From: Parelaphostrongylus tenuis
Taxonomy: Eukaryota > Nematoda > Chromadorea > Rhabditida > Metastrongylidae
Reading direction: 5' to 3'
Length of the DNA: 64,000 nt
Assembly: GCA_019055375.1 (NCBI GenBank)
Contig: JAHQIW010002010.1
Span: forward strand, 62,001-126,000
This document shows positions 24,122-38,600 of the stretch, piece after piece. The notes under the pieces were generated by a model. The model saw nothing but the letters and a program-made list of their open reading frames with translations. It searched no databases and was not told where the DNA came from. The stretch's first letter is position 1, and every line of letters starts with the position of its first letter. A program made the position numbers and the translations under genes.

Positions 24122-27100
24122 CTAGACTGATTTGGGAAGAAACAACAAAAGATTCATTACTCCGCCTCTCTGCTGAGCTGTTGGATACAGTCGTTCTGTC
24201 TTTTTCTTCTCTATATCCACAAGCTTTCCATTTAAATCCGCAACATGTTCCGTCATTTGTGACAACTGCTCGTCATAACTCCGTCGGACTGATGCAAGTT
24301 CATCCTATAAAGACGACAATCGGTCTAAGTAAAACCCGATAATCTGCTACACAGACCGTTAAGGCCGCGATTTTTTTTCGTCATATCCTCCACTTTTTCT
24401 TCAAGAATTCGCTTTTCGTTCATACATATAGAGTTTTTCCGCAGGAGAATCACGCACTGAATATAGAAAAATTAGAGAAAAAAAAACAGTGAAAACATAA
24501 AGCTTACTTCTCCTTTATAGTAATTAGCAGTAGACTGGGTAGTTTGTAGATCATCCGTGAGAGCACGTAAGCGCTCGCGATTCACTTGTTTCAACATTTC
24601 CACTTCAGAATAGCTGCTATCCCTGGGAAAATGAAGACAAATTATCCATGTCAAATTTACAACAAACCAAGAAACTAATTATCTACAGAATGACATACTT
24701 CGAATTCTCTTCGAATTCTCTTATTTTCAAACAAAAGCGCAAATTAGTAGATACGATCGAGTTGTTAGAAACATATTACAGAGTTAATTCTTGCGGTTTG
24801 TAGTCCAACATCCTGAGTACGATGGAACGGGTTAGATCTCCTTCACAACCGCCCCATGAGTTTCGACCATTAACGGGACACAAATATCAGAAAAAGGATG
24901 AGCCGTTCTGAGGTTACCATGGTGAGAACGCCAACTAACTTCTTTTTGACGGTGCATGCCTATCATGAATTGAGCCTAAAGATCAAAATTCCTCTTCTCA
25001 GCTTGAAACATTTTGCTGCAAGCATGCACCCTAATAACGTTCGACATCTGAAAAGATCCACAATTTCAGTGAAGCCGTAAACTATTGTGAAGAGCGACAA
25101 AGTTCTTATGATTACACTTTGCGCTCCTTCAGAACTGAATGAATGTGCGCCGACGGTCTACAAGCATTGACCCTTTCGAGACCAGAATATATCCATTTCA
25201 AATACACGATGCTCTGGAAGCCTTTGTCGCTGGAAACAGCTTTTTCTTTGGAGTCCTAGGAAAATATTTCAACAAATCTTGGCAATTTCAACAGCATGTT
25301 TTGGTTCATAAAAGTGTAAAATTACGTTTTGGCTGCGAAAATAATATTACGTTTCACACTTGCTTTGCTTGTTCGGCTAGCGTCTGTGGGTATATTAGTT
25401 TTGGGTCAGATTATGGCAGTTACTCGGTAGCCCACATCTCGTCAGTTCTGATGACGAAACTGGTTTTTTTAGAGAAAAAATTTACATAGAGCATCCAGCA
25501 AAAAGAAGACCACGTTTCGCACTCGAAGTAGTTTTCGTTGCTCAAACTTCATAGCAGATATATTTGGCAATGTGCAACAAAAAAAAAAGTTTGCAAATAT
25601 AGAACGATCAAACAAAGTCTCTTTTAGAAATCTTGTACAAAAATAATTGAAGGTTTTGATTCTTTTCTGTTATATGGTGAGAAATGAATATTCAACCGCA
25701 TTTGCTGGACAAGAATTTTCATAGGAGTGTTAGTATCACTCCAGAGCTTAAATCTCCGGCTAGAGCCACATGTAGGCGGTTTCAAAATACCCTTTTATGA
25801 CGCTGTAGAATCCAACATTAAATTATGTTTCCCATCGAGCCGCGCGCTTTCAATTTATCACGCGCATAATTCGCTGGAAGAAAGAAAGCATATGAACCTC
25901 TACACAAAAACTCGTAGTATCCGAGTCGATCGTTTTACCTGGAGCTCCTTTTAAAACGGAAAAAATTTTTCCAACTGAATAACAAGTTGCATCCTCGCAT
26001 GCCTAACACTTCAGGATCGATCGATCGCTCTGTCCCTTCCCCAGCCCGTAGATTAGCCGGTAAACAAGACGCCGAATATGGAACTCGATCTTGTTTCCCT
26101 GTTACACTGCAGTGAAAAGGTTTTCCAGGAAATAAAGGCGAGGTGTAAAACACAAATCTTCTCGTTCTCCTGCAGCGCTATTAAAACGGTTTTTCTGAAA
26201 CAGCAAACACATTTCTTCGCGAAACTTGTGCTATCGAAAGAATACTAGCACTCTAAGGGAGGAGTTATGCCCACCGAAATATAAGCGAGAGAAGAAAAAA
26301 AAAACGTGTGGTCGTGTGAAACATAATTTTACTTTGGATTTTGTAGCGTTACAAAAGGGTGTATTGAAAAACTCGCCACGTATGGCTTTAGCCAGAGATC
26401 TAAGCTTTCGAATGATTACTGCTACTATGAGAAATTCCCGTCCAGCGAATGAGGTTGAGCATTCATTTGTCTTACATATCCAAGTTTTGTGCATCACATT
26501 TGTAGAAAACAGACTTTTTTTTTTGTTCCACATTGTTAAATGAATCCGCTACGAAGTTCAAGCAACGAGATAACTATTTCAAGTGCGAAAGCAATTTTCT
26601 TTTTGCTCTAACAATGTTCTATGTGGAATTCTCTAGAAAAACCAGTTTGAACAACAAAATTGTCAGATTTGGGCTATCGGATGACTGCGAATAATTCAGA
26701 AAAAGGGTCCCCACAGTCTCCAGCCGAGAATACAAAGCAACCTAAACTTTAAACATAAAATTATTTTCGTTGTTACAGCGTAGTAGGAAAACTTTTCATA
26801 AACCAGACACATCACTGAATTGGCAAAATTTAGCTTGTAGATTTTTACAAAACTTTGAAAAAAGTGTTTTACAGCGAGGAAAATTTTCAAAAATCGTGTA
26901 TTTGAGTGGATATGTTCCATCGTGAAACGGTGACATATGCGATATTGGCTTCGTATTGACATTGAATGAAGCATTCTAAAGTGAAGCACTACTGAAATTA
27001 AGCAGCAATTGAAACGCCAAATGAACTTTTGCAATGACCTCGTGTCAAAACCATATATTCAAAGACCCTGCGTGTTTTGGAGAACTTTGAACATAAGACG

Positions 27101-30100
27101 AGAGCTGACCCGAGGGTTTCACTCGTAGAAGAGGCGCGTGCTACTACCATTACCACCGCGGACACCGCTCTGCTATCAGTCAATCGATATGAAGCATTTG
27201 AGCTGGCACCAACCAATAGTCAACGAGTTTGTGTCCTGTAACCACATCCGGCATCAAACTCAGTCTAGCTGACAGCTGCGGATATATTTATATGTACATA
27301 TGTATATATACATATGAAGGATGAAGCTCTCGGCGTTGATCAATCCCTAAGGGATGCGCCATGCATTCGCCTTCAATCTCTAACTTCGTTTGAGGTGATT
27401 GAATGCATATCTGGCCTTTACAATGACTCGCGGTGGCTTCCCGCTTAACCGAGTCAGTGTTGCTTACCCTCCCAGACAGGTCTAAGAACAGTCTGGTACC
27501 AATTTACCGACCCCGGAGGGATGGATGGCCTAAGACTCCAAGCTTCAGCCCCACGTAGCCAGTTTAGGATAAAGCCTTTTCTTGACAGTGCGACAGGAGG
27601 TTTTTTGTGTCACAGACATGCATATTTCTCGCCAGACGGAGAGCTCTTTCTATGGATTATTAGTAATCATTCGATAGCGTATACGTTTCTGATTTCAGCG
27701 CTGTGCTTATATCTTGAAAAGACCGTTTCTCTGAAACGCAGCAGGTAAGATAAGTCGAATTCCCGTCTGCGACCAAGGCGCACATTGGCCAATTCGCGCT
27801 GGCTAAGGCAGCCGATAGACCACGGACTGCTCTTGCAACAAAGCGCCAGCGCACGTGGCTGCCTCAGCCACGCGCCACGTGAATTTGCCAGAGTCCACCT
27901 TGGTCACAAATGAGAATTCAGCTTATCTTACTTCCAGCGTTTCAGAGATATGGTGTTTTCTAGGATTTGAGCACAGTGTTGGAATCAGAAACGATTACGT
28001 TATCAAATAATTAGTGATAATCCAAAGAAGCAGCTCTGTTGGGCGAGAAATATGCGCGTTTGAGACACAGTTTTGTGTGGATTTCACAGTGTTATGAAAG
28101 TATATCTTGTAAAAACCGGCCATATGGGGCTCTAGCAAAAAATCTAAGCTTTCGAATGATTACTAACACTCCTGTGAAAACTTTTTCTCCAGAGAATGGA
28201 ATCGGTTTTGCGTTTTGTTCCCTTATAATCAGAAAGAACCACATGATATAGCCTTCAAGAACTTTTTTAGCAGCTTTTATAGCAGTGCTATGATGCGTAG
28301 ATATGTTAATATATATCTAAAAATTTAAGGGATATGTAAAACGTTGGACATCAGGCGGGAATTGAACCCATATTTCATCTATGTCGGGAACGTGAGCTAC
28401 CACTACGCCACAGAGTTTTGCATAACAATCAGCATATTTAGATTTACGATTATAACATCATAAGATTGCTACAAGACTAGAAGAATAAGAAACACGCCGG
28501 CAAATTACATATCCAATAGCTGTCAACTCAACTTTTCGGGATCATAGACCCTTGAGTCACTGCGTGTCTACACTGGTAAAGGTGGAACGATTTGCTCTAC
28601 CTCCTTCTACGACTCCAACACCCAGCGTGGGATTCACTTTCTGTTTCACTCCACTCCGCCATTCGGCACGCCGTTCATGGAGAGGAAGACTGCTGGCTGT
28701 ATCCCCTGTCCCCAAAGATTCACTGTAGTTTTTTGGTGTAATATTTTTTGATGACGATTAATATTAAAGATTCTTCTATAACGTAAATATTATAGCAAAA
28801 AACGCTCAGTTCACTAAAATTTCACTACGTTTCGGTAGAAAACATTAATCTATGGATTAAGATGCATAATCAACTTTCTTCACTCTTGAACTGACAATGT
28901 GCTAAGTTCTAATGTAATTTAGTTTAGAATGAGCATTAGAAGATATGGTGTGTCAGTGATTTGAGCACATTGTATGCAAACACAAAAAGATAACACCGAA
29001 ATAAAATCAAGTGAAGCGTCGTGGTAGGGGATCGAACGAAACCTTTCTCCGATAGACCGGGTGCCGAGTGGTAGACAGGTTGTGACAGACAGTGATTCCC
29101 ATGCTGGGAGTTCTAGACGAGGTGGAGCCTACCGTCCACCCTTGCCGGTTATACACGTAGGGGCCGTGAGTCCATGGTCCCGAAAGGTTTGATAGATTTA
29201 GTATTTTTAAGTTCCTTAAAAGATGAAGGCTAGTTGCTGACAGCTGTGATGCCTTGAATCGAAGAAAGAGTCACTAGCATAGCAGCGATCTTGATCGTAC
29301 AATAGCAGCACGAGCCCTCCGTATGAGTAAAACGGATCCCACTTCCTCTGAGATCTCAGTTTTTGCACATTGTTCAACATCTATGGATGTACAATTATTA
29401 CAACGAAATATTGATATAAAAAAAAAGCTAAAAAACCTGCAGATTGTATAAAACCTAGTGCAGGTTATCAGTGTGAAAAAAGACGAATTATTCATACCGA
29501 AGTTGAATAAAGGTCGCTGGTAAAAAATCAAAGTTGGCTGTGAATCAAACTGTAAAATTGGCAAAAAAACCCATGAAATTCTAACCAAAAGAAACTTCCA
29601 GAAACATGTCTAGATTTATATGACGTCAATACCGGATTTGGCATGTCATATAGTCCTTAAATGGAGTCAAACGACTAGTCACACATAACGCTGACGCCCT
29701 CAAAGAATATCAGCGACGAGGCAGCAAAACTCTTTAGGCGACTTCGGTTGCACGAGACCTAGAGATGCCCTAGCGCAGCAAGTCTGCATTCCAAGAGAAA
29801 CGACGACCAAGCGACATTGAACACGTTACTGAGGAGAGCAGACGAAAGATTCTGAAGCCGTGATTGAACCTACATAGCAGCCCGCTCACTCCTATCACAT
29901 TTTACTCTGCTAATCTCGGTGCTTTCTAGCACTCGAATCGTTTTTGTCTTCTTCTTGAAATAACGTAGAATATTGGCGAAGTCTGTCTCTTTGCAATCTC
30001 GAGGATAGCCTGGTTGTGGTGTTCCGTAGGGCTTTCGCTACTGACTGCCGGAGAGCGTTGGTGAGTGGGGATCAGCCCCTCAACGACATTGCAACCACTG

Positions 30101-33100
30101 GGTCACGTCCCTTTACTCCGAAAACAAAACTACTGGAAGGGATACTTGGAACCCCGAGTCATATAAAGACGGAAATCTACAGGTATTTTCTAGATACCTA
30201 GGTAGGCATGTAAGAAACCTTCAAGTACCTTGTAGTACTTACTTGACCTCTTTGACTCCTAAATGAGCAAGTTTTCTCCGAAGCAGCGATAGATCGACTA
30301 AGTGACTTTCCCGTTCCGATTCAAGTTCACTAATCTTTGCTTTTAGGTTGTCGACCTGCAATCAAACATAAAAAGACAACGATGAAATACATTTCTGTAA
30401 AAAATGATACTAAAATCAACTATAGTCATACCATAGATTGCTCAGAAATGACTTCCGATTTGGAAAAATGTGTATCATTCGAACTGACAGATGGTGAGTG
30501 GCATATTTCTGACGGTTCATCAGTTCGACTTACAAGATCGGATGTGTCAACTCCTAGAAAATATAAAGAATAAGTAAAAGGGAATACATGAACAATACCA
30601 CACTTTTCACAAAATGTCTTGCTGGTAACATCTCATGCACGTCAATAACTTTTAATCATACATCTGAGCCTACTCAAAGAGATGCAGAACATTCGACCTC
30701 AAGCGAGAGTTGAACCAACGTTTCACCTTGTTATTGGGACTCGCTTACCACTACACTAGAGAGGCCACCGCTTCTCTATCACTCATTCTTTGATATGCAT
30801 GATCGTAGTTGCCAGCAACCAACCTTCAAGGAATTTGTCTGGTAAGATAGAATATATTGAAGAGTGGTAGTAATTCAGTGCCACGGTTGTTAAGTGTAGC
30901 AGGCACGTTTCGTATGAGTGGAGCGAGGGTTCGACTCCCGCCTAGGGTCGAACGTTGTACATATCACTCATCACTCTCTCAGATATACGTTGAGAACATC
31001 GAAACACTGCTTAAAAAAGCAAATAAAGCACTGCTAAAAAAGGAGTAAAACAAGATTACTTATCAGTTACTTTTGCTGATACAATGATTCGGTAGTTACC
31101 TATGCTGGAGAAACGATTGCTTCTCCAGATCTGTTCTACATTCCTCGATTGAGTCACGATCGTCTTCAATAAGACGTCGTTGTCAGGAGATACTCCTTGT
31201 TCCATAAGCGTTTTATTATGCCCTCTCGTTGACGACAAACTGTATCGAGAAAAGAACAAAGTGAGCATTACTTTTCCTTCGTGATATTAACTAAATAGCT
31301 TGAAGAATAACCAAGTTTTCCACACCAAACGACACGGAAATATCTAACTTGACAAAATGAAAACTGTCGAATCTATTGAAAAAAAAACCGAACTAATTCA
31401 TTGATTGTAGAAACTCTGGTGGCAAGCTTGCTTGACTCGTTTACTAGTCGTGATAAACATTGAGTAGTTGCTGTACCAATGCAGCAAATCCTTTTCGTGG
31501 CTGTTGGAAAACGAGACTCCAAAGCCCATCGAGACGAAAACGTCGCGTCAAGTTCTGCAAAATCAAGGAAAATATGCAAGCAAAAAACACTCTAAGTAGA
31601 TCTTTAACAATAAGATCACCGACTTAAATCGTGATAAATTTTTGAATTTCTTCACTCTTGACTGCAACGCTGATTTTTCGCGCTACACGCGGCGCGCTGG
31701 AGTGGCATAAGGTAGTTTTCTAAACAACCTAACTGCTTCCTCTATAACCCCGTAATTTCCAAGAGAAAAATCAGATACGAAAAAGGTCATGTTCCGAACT
31801 GTTCTCAACTTTGACAACAGCTGGACGTTCCTTTTGCTAAAAAACAATTATAGATGTCTCTCAAATATTGATCTAGAACCTCATTCTCTTATAATAAAAA
31901 AATTCTCTCATTCCCATGGCGGCCATGCAAACTGTCTGCTGCGTGCGGCACCCGGCGCGACAAATCGTACGTCGAGACAGTCCGGCCACTTTTCACAGTA
32001 ATTCCCTACGAAGTTCCTTCACATATTCAGCTATTCGCAGTCGTTGACTAACACCTTCAGAAGCAGTCTTTCAATGCTTTAGGATACGTTCCTACGCCTA
32101 ATCTTGTCATAAAAAAATCTAAAATAATCTTTTTTATAGATCAATCAGCCTAATCAGGCAATGAATCATAGCAGCCGTTAGTGGCTTTGGCTGGCGGATG
32201 GCTGGTTTTACGACTTGCAGCTGGCCGCCGAACTGTGTTTGTCAGTCAATTACAGGCGAACACCTGCAGATGGCTGGCACATAATCACGCCCATCACATC
32301 GGTTTATTTGCCATCGACGTCTCGTCGAAGCCGCCAGATCCCATCCTGATGCTTGCTTTCTTGCATCATCTTATCTGGTCACCTCCTCTCAGTAGATCAT
32401 CCTTAAAAATCCTCTCGCCTGTCACACAGTAACTAAAGTCTTTCAATATCCCTCACATTGCACATCTTATCGCACCACCAGCCTTCTTCTAAATGCTCTC
32501 ATGCTTTTGAAACCACTCCTTACTCATCATACTTCATGCATATTATCCAGAATATCGCTTCATGACACACTTTCCATATAGAAGTCAGAACCCTGTTCCC
32601 ACGCTCATGATCTCGAAAGACGATCCACGCTCACGGTCTAGAGGACAAATCAGGCTCATCGTCACGAAGAAGGTCCATCGCTTATTACGTTCTCCTCACT
32701 CAATCCGCATTAAAACATGTCACACAAACTGCTTATTATCGTACTTGATCATTGCGAAAGTTCCACATATTGCCTATTACAGCAATTTTATCCACTGAAC
32801 CGCTACTTCAACTTTATCACAGTATTCGTATCACTATAGACCTAAGAGAATTGAGTGGTGAGCAAAAACGGGGTTTTTGCTCACCACTCAATTCTCTTAA
32901 GTCTATAGAAAACATCACAACAATGCGAAATACATTAAATACTATTGATTCCAAGCATTCGTATCACTATCTTTCGTTTTAGCTGTCACTGTCCGTCGTT
33001 TTTTTAATCTTCTGTTGCATAATAACGGTTTAATCACCCAAGTTGAAGATAACCTACAAAACCCGCGTAGCAGAACATTCTAACGACTGGAACGAAAACC

Positions 33101-35607
33101 ACTGAGCCGTCGCTAAACCGTAAGCGTCATATCGTAGTTAAAGAGTTAAACCTAAGATCGTGTTACTGATGACGAATCGGTCTAGAGGACGAAACTGAGA
33201 AAAAAGCAATAATGTTGTTCAAAAGTACCGCTAGCGTTTCTAGCAGCTGTGGGTGTATTGAAAATTGGAGAGAATTTGGCTATTTTTCGATTTCTGAACG
33301 ATTGGCCCTCTAAAACGGAGATCCTTCTTTGATTCTGATACGTAATTATTTTCACGATTGCTGAAGGACCAGCACAGATATGAATATTGCTATCAAATGT
33401 AATTTATAAGGCAAACACACAAAAGATATTTTTGTTCTTTTCTGACAAAAAAAAACGCTTACAATAACTATATCTAGGAGAATTGATAATAATGCAGAAC
33501 TCTCAATTTCGATCGGGAGTTGAACGCGCGTCTCACCCTTAGCGTCTACTTATGTTAACCACTAGACCACAGAGGCACTTAAACGAAGCTGCTTCGTTGC
33601 TCTACTTTATCTTAGAGTGACAATAGAGTAGGGATCTCTGTAGTGCAGGGGTTTGTACGCTACACGGGGAAAATGAGACATGAGTTGAACTCCACTTGAG
33701 GTTAAAAGTAATACATATCACTCAAAATTCTTGAACATTTTAGATAACTGTCGCTATACCTTTATAACAATAGAACCCTCTTCCAACGTTGCACAAAGTT
33801 TCTCCATCGCGTCGAAGTCGAATGACGTCACTTCGAGTATGGCACAGACGGACTCCCATAGCTATCAACAGACGACACAATCCAGCACACCATGCAGTGT
33901 TCAATTCCTCCAATTGGGAGTCACACCATGTCGTCTACAGAGATTGAAAGCCGTAAAGGTGACATAAAAACTACATAGGCTGTTTAATAAGAGTTGGTAC
34001 TTTGCTTTTAGACGGCGACAAATGAAAATTCAAACCCGTTCTCTGGACAAGATTTTTTCATAAGAGTGTTAGTGATCATTCGGTAGCCTAAATCTCTGGC
34101 TAGCGCGGTACGTGGCCCTTATTTTAAGACTATTATGGCGCTTCAACGAGAGAGAAATATTTACATTTTACACCACGCGTTTTTTTCCAAGACAGAGCTC
34201 TTTCTTTCAAACTATTAGTAATCTTTCGATAGCGCAAGATCTAAAGATTCCAACGATGTTGCTTATTTTCTGAGAAGACCGGTTTCTGTACAGTGCAGCA
34301 CGGAAAATAAGATCAAATTCACATACGCCAGCAATATTATAAGGGGTAGGGAGGAGGCCGAGGCGGGCCACGGCAGATACAGTGATTTCAACACGGCCGT
34401 CGATTGACTATTCTTTCGACGGGTCTTATAGAGACGCGATTTTCATTCATCAATCAGGAATGGTTTCTCTGATTTAAAAAAAAAAACTCCAGATTGAACA
34501 TCCGAATCTAATATTAGGAGAGTTTCTCTACACGTTCATGTGCTTTTTCGCACTACCAGCGAAGTGATAGTTGAATTGCACAGCCTATGTAGAACATACT
34601 TTTGTTTTGAAAGCGTTATAGAAGGGTGTTTTAAAAAACCAGCCACGTAGCGCGCTAGCCAAAGATTTGAGCTTCGAATGATTAGTAACACTTTTTACGA
34701 AAAGCTGCTGTTCAGTGAATGAGGTCGGATATTCATTGGTCGCCGTCGATAGGAAAAAAGCTGAAGAAGTTCAGGAATATGTGTAATCAACAAGAATTTT
34801 TTGAACCGCGGTGATATGATTTTATAATCATAACTTTAGCGGTAATATGATTATATAAGTAAAGGTCTAAAAATGTTGAGTGATGTACAAAATTTAACCT
34901 CGCACGGAAATCGAATTCGCATGTTACCCTTTCCGCGGGTACGTGCTAACTATCTGCACTACCGAGATTCCTGTTGTGCTATCACTTTCTCTTTTATACA
35001 AGATAACCATCTGTCAGTAACCAAGAGTCAACAGTTTGGCCTAGTAAGCCACATAGCGGCATCTAACCCAATTACGTTAACAGATATTGAATGGATGCAT
35101 CAGAAGAATTCGTTGCTCAACCCTGCAAAACCATACGGTACGCTTGTACCGACGCAACGTCAATTCTCACCCAGCTACTGTAACGGTGGCGTCGCGTCTC
35201 ATAGGAAAGCAGGCAGATAGGCAGATGTGCATGCACAGACACGTAGATACCGCCTGCCTGGATTGCTCTGCAAGCGATGGCGCAGCACTGCCTGCATGTG
35301 AACAGTGCTCCTCAAAGCGTTAACTGCTTATTGCCTCTATTAGTTAACTCGCCACAAAAAGAGTGTTCGATCCCCTTCTGAGACTTGAAAATTTATGCAT
35401 CACTCAACATTTCTGGATATATACACGTACATATATATATTATATATATATTGCGCGTACATATATATATATACACACATATACACATACATATATATAC
35501 CTACATATATATATACACGTACATATATATATATACACGTACTATATATATATATGTATATATGTACGTGGATATGTCTGCATATACTTACGTACATGTG
35601 CACGCGC

Positions 35608-35648
<41 letters not shown>

Positions 35649-38600
35649 CAATACATAAGTGTATATATATACATGTGTATATACGTGTTATATACATGTA
35701 TATTATGTACATATATGTATATACTTATGTAGCATCCTAACTACATATCTGAGGACTCTTGATTGTGTGCAGGACTGGCATCGAAAGTTTTGCAATTGGC
35801 CTCAGTGGCGTAGTGGTAGCACGACTCCCAGAATTGGTGAAACGCGGGTTCAACTCGTACCTGGGAGGCGAAAAGATTGCATAGCACTTCAGCGTCCTCA
35901 GATATGTAGTTGTGACATAATCATACTGTTACAAAAGCGGTAAAATAAAAAGACTATGTGGATCGTATGTGTGTAAATCCTCCAACCTTATTTTCCTCTA
36001 TGGAAAGTCGTTTGAGTAATTCAGGCATCATTACTTTACAATGCTTTACGACAGGACTGAAGGATGAATGTAGCCGCGCAACATCCGTTGACCACTGAAA
36101 TACGGAGGCCAATTTCCTTGTTTTGGTGGAGCAGACGAAAAGGAACACAAGTAACTCAATGATATTTCTCATATAAAACATTTGACTGCTCAATAAATGC
36201 CTAATTAATGAACAACAGGAGAGATATCCCTTCTGGTAGACACCTCGAATTCTGCCTTTGATATGCATTCCTCTACGATCTCAATCGGTACGGTGAGTAA
36301 CTGCGAACACTGCGCCAATCCAGAAGATAACTATAATGATAGATTTGATAAAAAAGCTCTGAAATAAAGAGAAGACTCTTGCAAAGGAAGAGATCCCCTT
36401 TGAGCAAAGTGAGTTCGAAACTGAACATACCATTTTAACGTGACTCGGAAGCGGTTCTAGAGAGGCGTCGAACGGATATACTTGAGTCCGTTGATAAAGT
36501 AACTCAAAGAGCGTTGACAAACATGAAATGATAGTCTCAGTTGATTATGTGGAACACTGATAGGTTAAGATAGAGCACAACAATGGACTAAACCTTCCCA
36601 TTAAACCCTTTGGGAACGTACATTCCATGAAATGCACACGTACTTCTTTCGATTTCTCGCCGGACATAGCTTTTTTCATTATGCTCCATGATGTTTTCGA
36701 TTGCTCGAAAACCGCTCTGACCTTTTGCTTGGTTTTTAAAAGACCCTTTATGTGCGCTGCAGCATTTTTTTTTTTGCACGACTGGCGTGTGTGCTTCGCT
36801 TTTCATTAGACTTTCGCAACTCATTCGATAGCTATATTTCGATTACTCTAAAACTGGGTTTGTCTTTTGAAAAGATCTTCACAAAGGAAAGAAAGAAAAG
36901 AAGAAAAGACCCCGTTTTCTGAGTTATGTATGCACGTACGAGTTGCGCATTTATCGAAACCATGGAAGGGGAGGGAGAGAGATATGTAGAAATTCATGGA
37001 GTATTAGAGTAACTTAAAAAAAACCTAAAATTTCTCTCAAAACGGAGAGTAAAACCCTAATTACGAAAATTGCGCGCGGAGCAATCAACTGCAGTCCCTA
37101 AAGGGTTAATAGCATAAACCGACAGGAAGCTTCAGATCAACCCTTCTGCTACGGCGGTCAATTTCGATTAACGGACAGTTCGGACGGCTACGAAGAGTGG
37201 CTGTTGTCCGAACAATACAAATGTGCTGTATCCTTCCCGATACACGCCGTAGCAAAAGGTTTAGAAATAGCAATAATTGACAAAATCTACACTGAATGAC
37301 AATCTGAAAATGACAGTTGAAAAAAAAAAGACTAAAAAAACCTTGGAAAGTGTTCCGAATTGATTCTGCCACTTGAAGATAGGCATCATTAAGAGGTGGT
37401 GGCTGTGGAGACGACGCTATAGACGGAGCATCGAAAATCTAGTAGACCTAACGTTAGAAGGAAAAATCAAAACTCTCAACATTCCAATGGTAAAGTTTTG
37501 ACGTGAACGACAACTAGAGATGGGATAAGCCTACAAAAGAAGCCGTTTACGTTATGACACACACTTTAAAAGATGAAAAAGAAGGGGTCCTATTCCTTTA
37601 CCGTAACCCATTTTTTAACCCCTAGGCGACAAGGGCTTTTTTGCTTTTCCTCAGTTTTCTCAGATTTCTGGTAGTCGTTCAAAAGCCTAAAATACGGCGA
37701 CTTCAATACTACAGTTTTTCTCAGCTTTCTTAGAGCGCTGCAGCGGCAAAGATAAGACTATGTTTATATTAGACGGGCATATTTTACTCGAAATAGGTTT
37801 GCGGATGGCTTTTTGACGGATTGTCAGTGATTACTTTATAGTACGAATTTTGGGGATCCTGAAGCTAAGTTTGGTTTTTGAAAAGATCTTCAAAGAGCGC
37901 TCAAAAAACGAGAAGACGATCACGTTTCGCAGCCTTAGGCTTCGATTTCATAGCGGGCTTATTAGACATATGATATGAAAATTAAAGGCTAATATCTATA
38001 GAGAAATACTATAGTTTTGCAACAAGGGTTCTTCTACAATTCCACCACCAAAAGCCAGGGAAATTTCTATGAAAGGAGAAAGAATCGTCAAACAAATAAC
38101 AAAATTTGCGCGTTTTTTAGGCGGATTCGGATCACGACGCGCAGAGCGATGCAAGAGACCCGCGGTGATGCGCGACAAATGTGAAACTCGATCTTTTTGC
38201 GCTATTGAAGCACACCAACGAGGTTTTTCAAGAAAAAAGCATAGCATTGGATTTGTGAAGTTTCAATCTGTCGAATGACTATTAAAAGCCTGCATAAAGC
38301 GAAAAAGGCCTAGTCCACAAAGAGTTGAAAATGGGTTACGATAAAGAAATCGCACCTGGGAAAGTGTATATTCAACAAACCTCAAAAGACTGTGGCTTAG
38401 CAGATTTTATTAGTTTCTCCGGTTTGTGTTCCCCTACTTTGCCAGGACTGAACCGATGTGATTCAGCTTGATCAGTAGTACGAGCCATCTCCTTTAGTAA
38501 GGAAGAACGTTCTTCATCATGTTTTTGCTTGAGCTCAGTGATCTGAAAAAGAAGACGATTAGACCCGAAGCCCAAGGTTTTCGTAAAGTTTATGAAGACA

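Noticed and set aside
31373..31579. Alternative reading of this exon as '[16 protein letters not shown]'
   Set aside because: Another frame of the same exon gives 'FPTATKR' and '[10 protein letters not shown]', which align with PPP1R21, so the first frame was dropped.
35363..35740. Long Tyr/Ile-rich open frames on both strands
   Set aside because: They are produced by a (TA/CATATA)n low-complexity tract, open in several frames at once.
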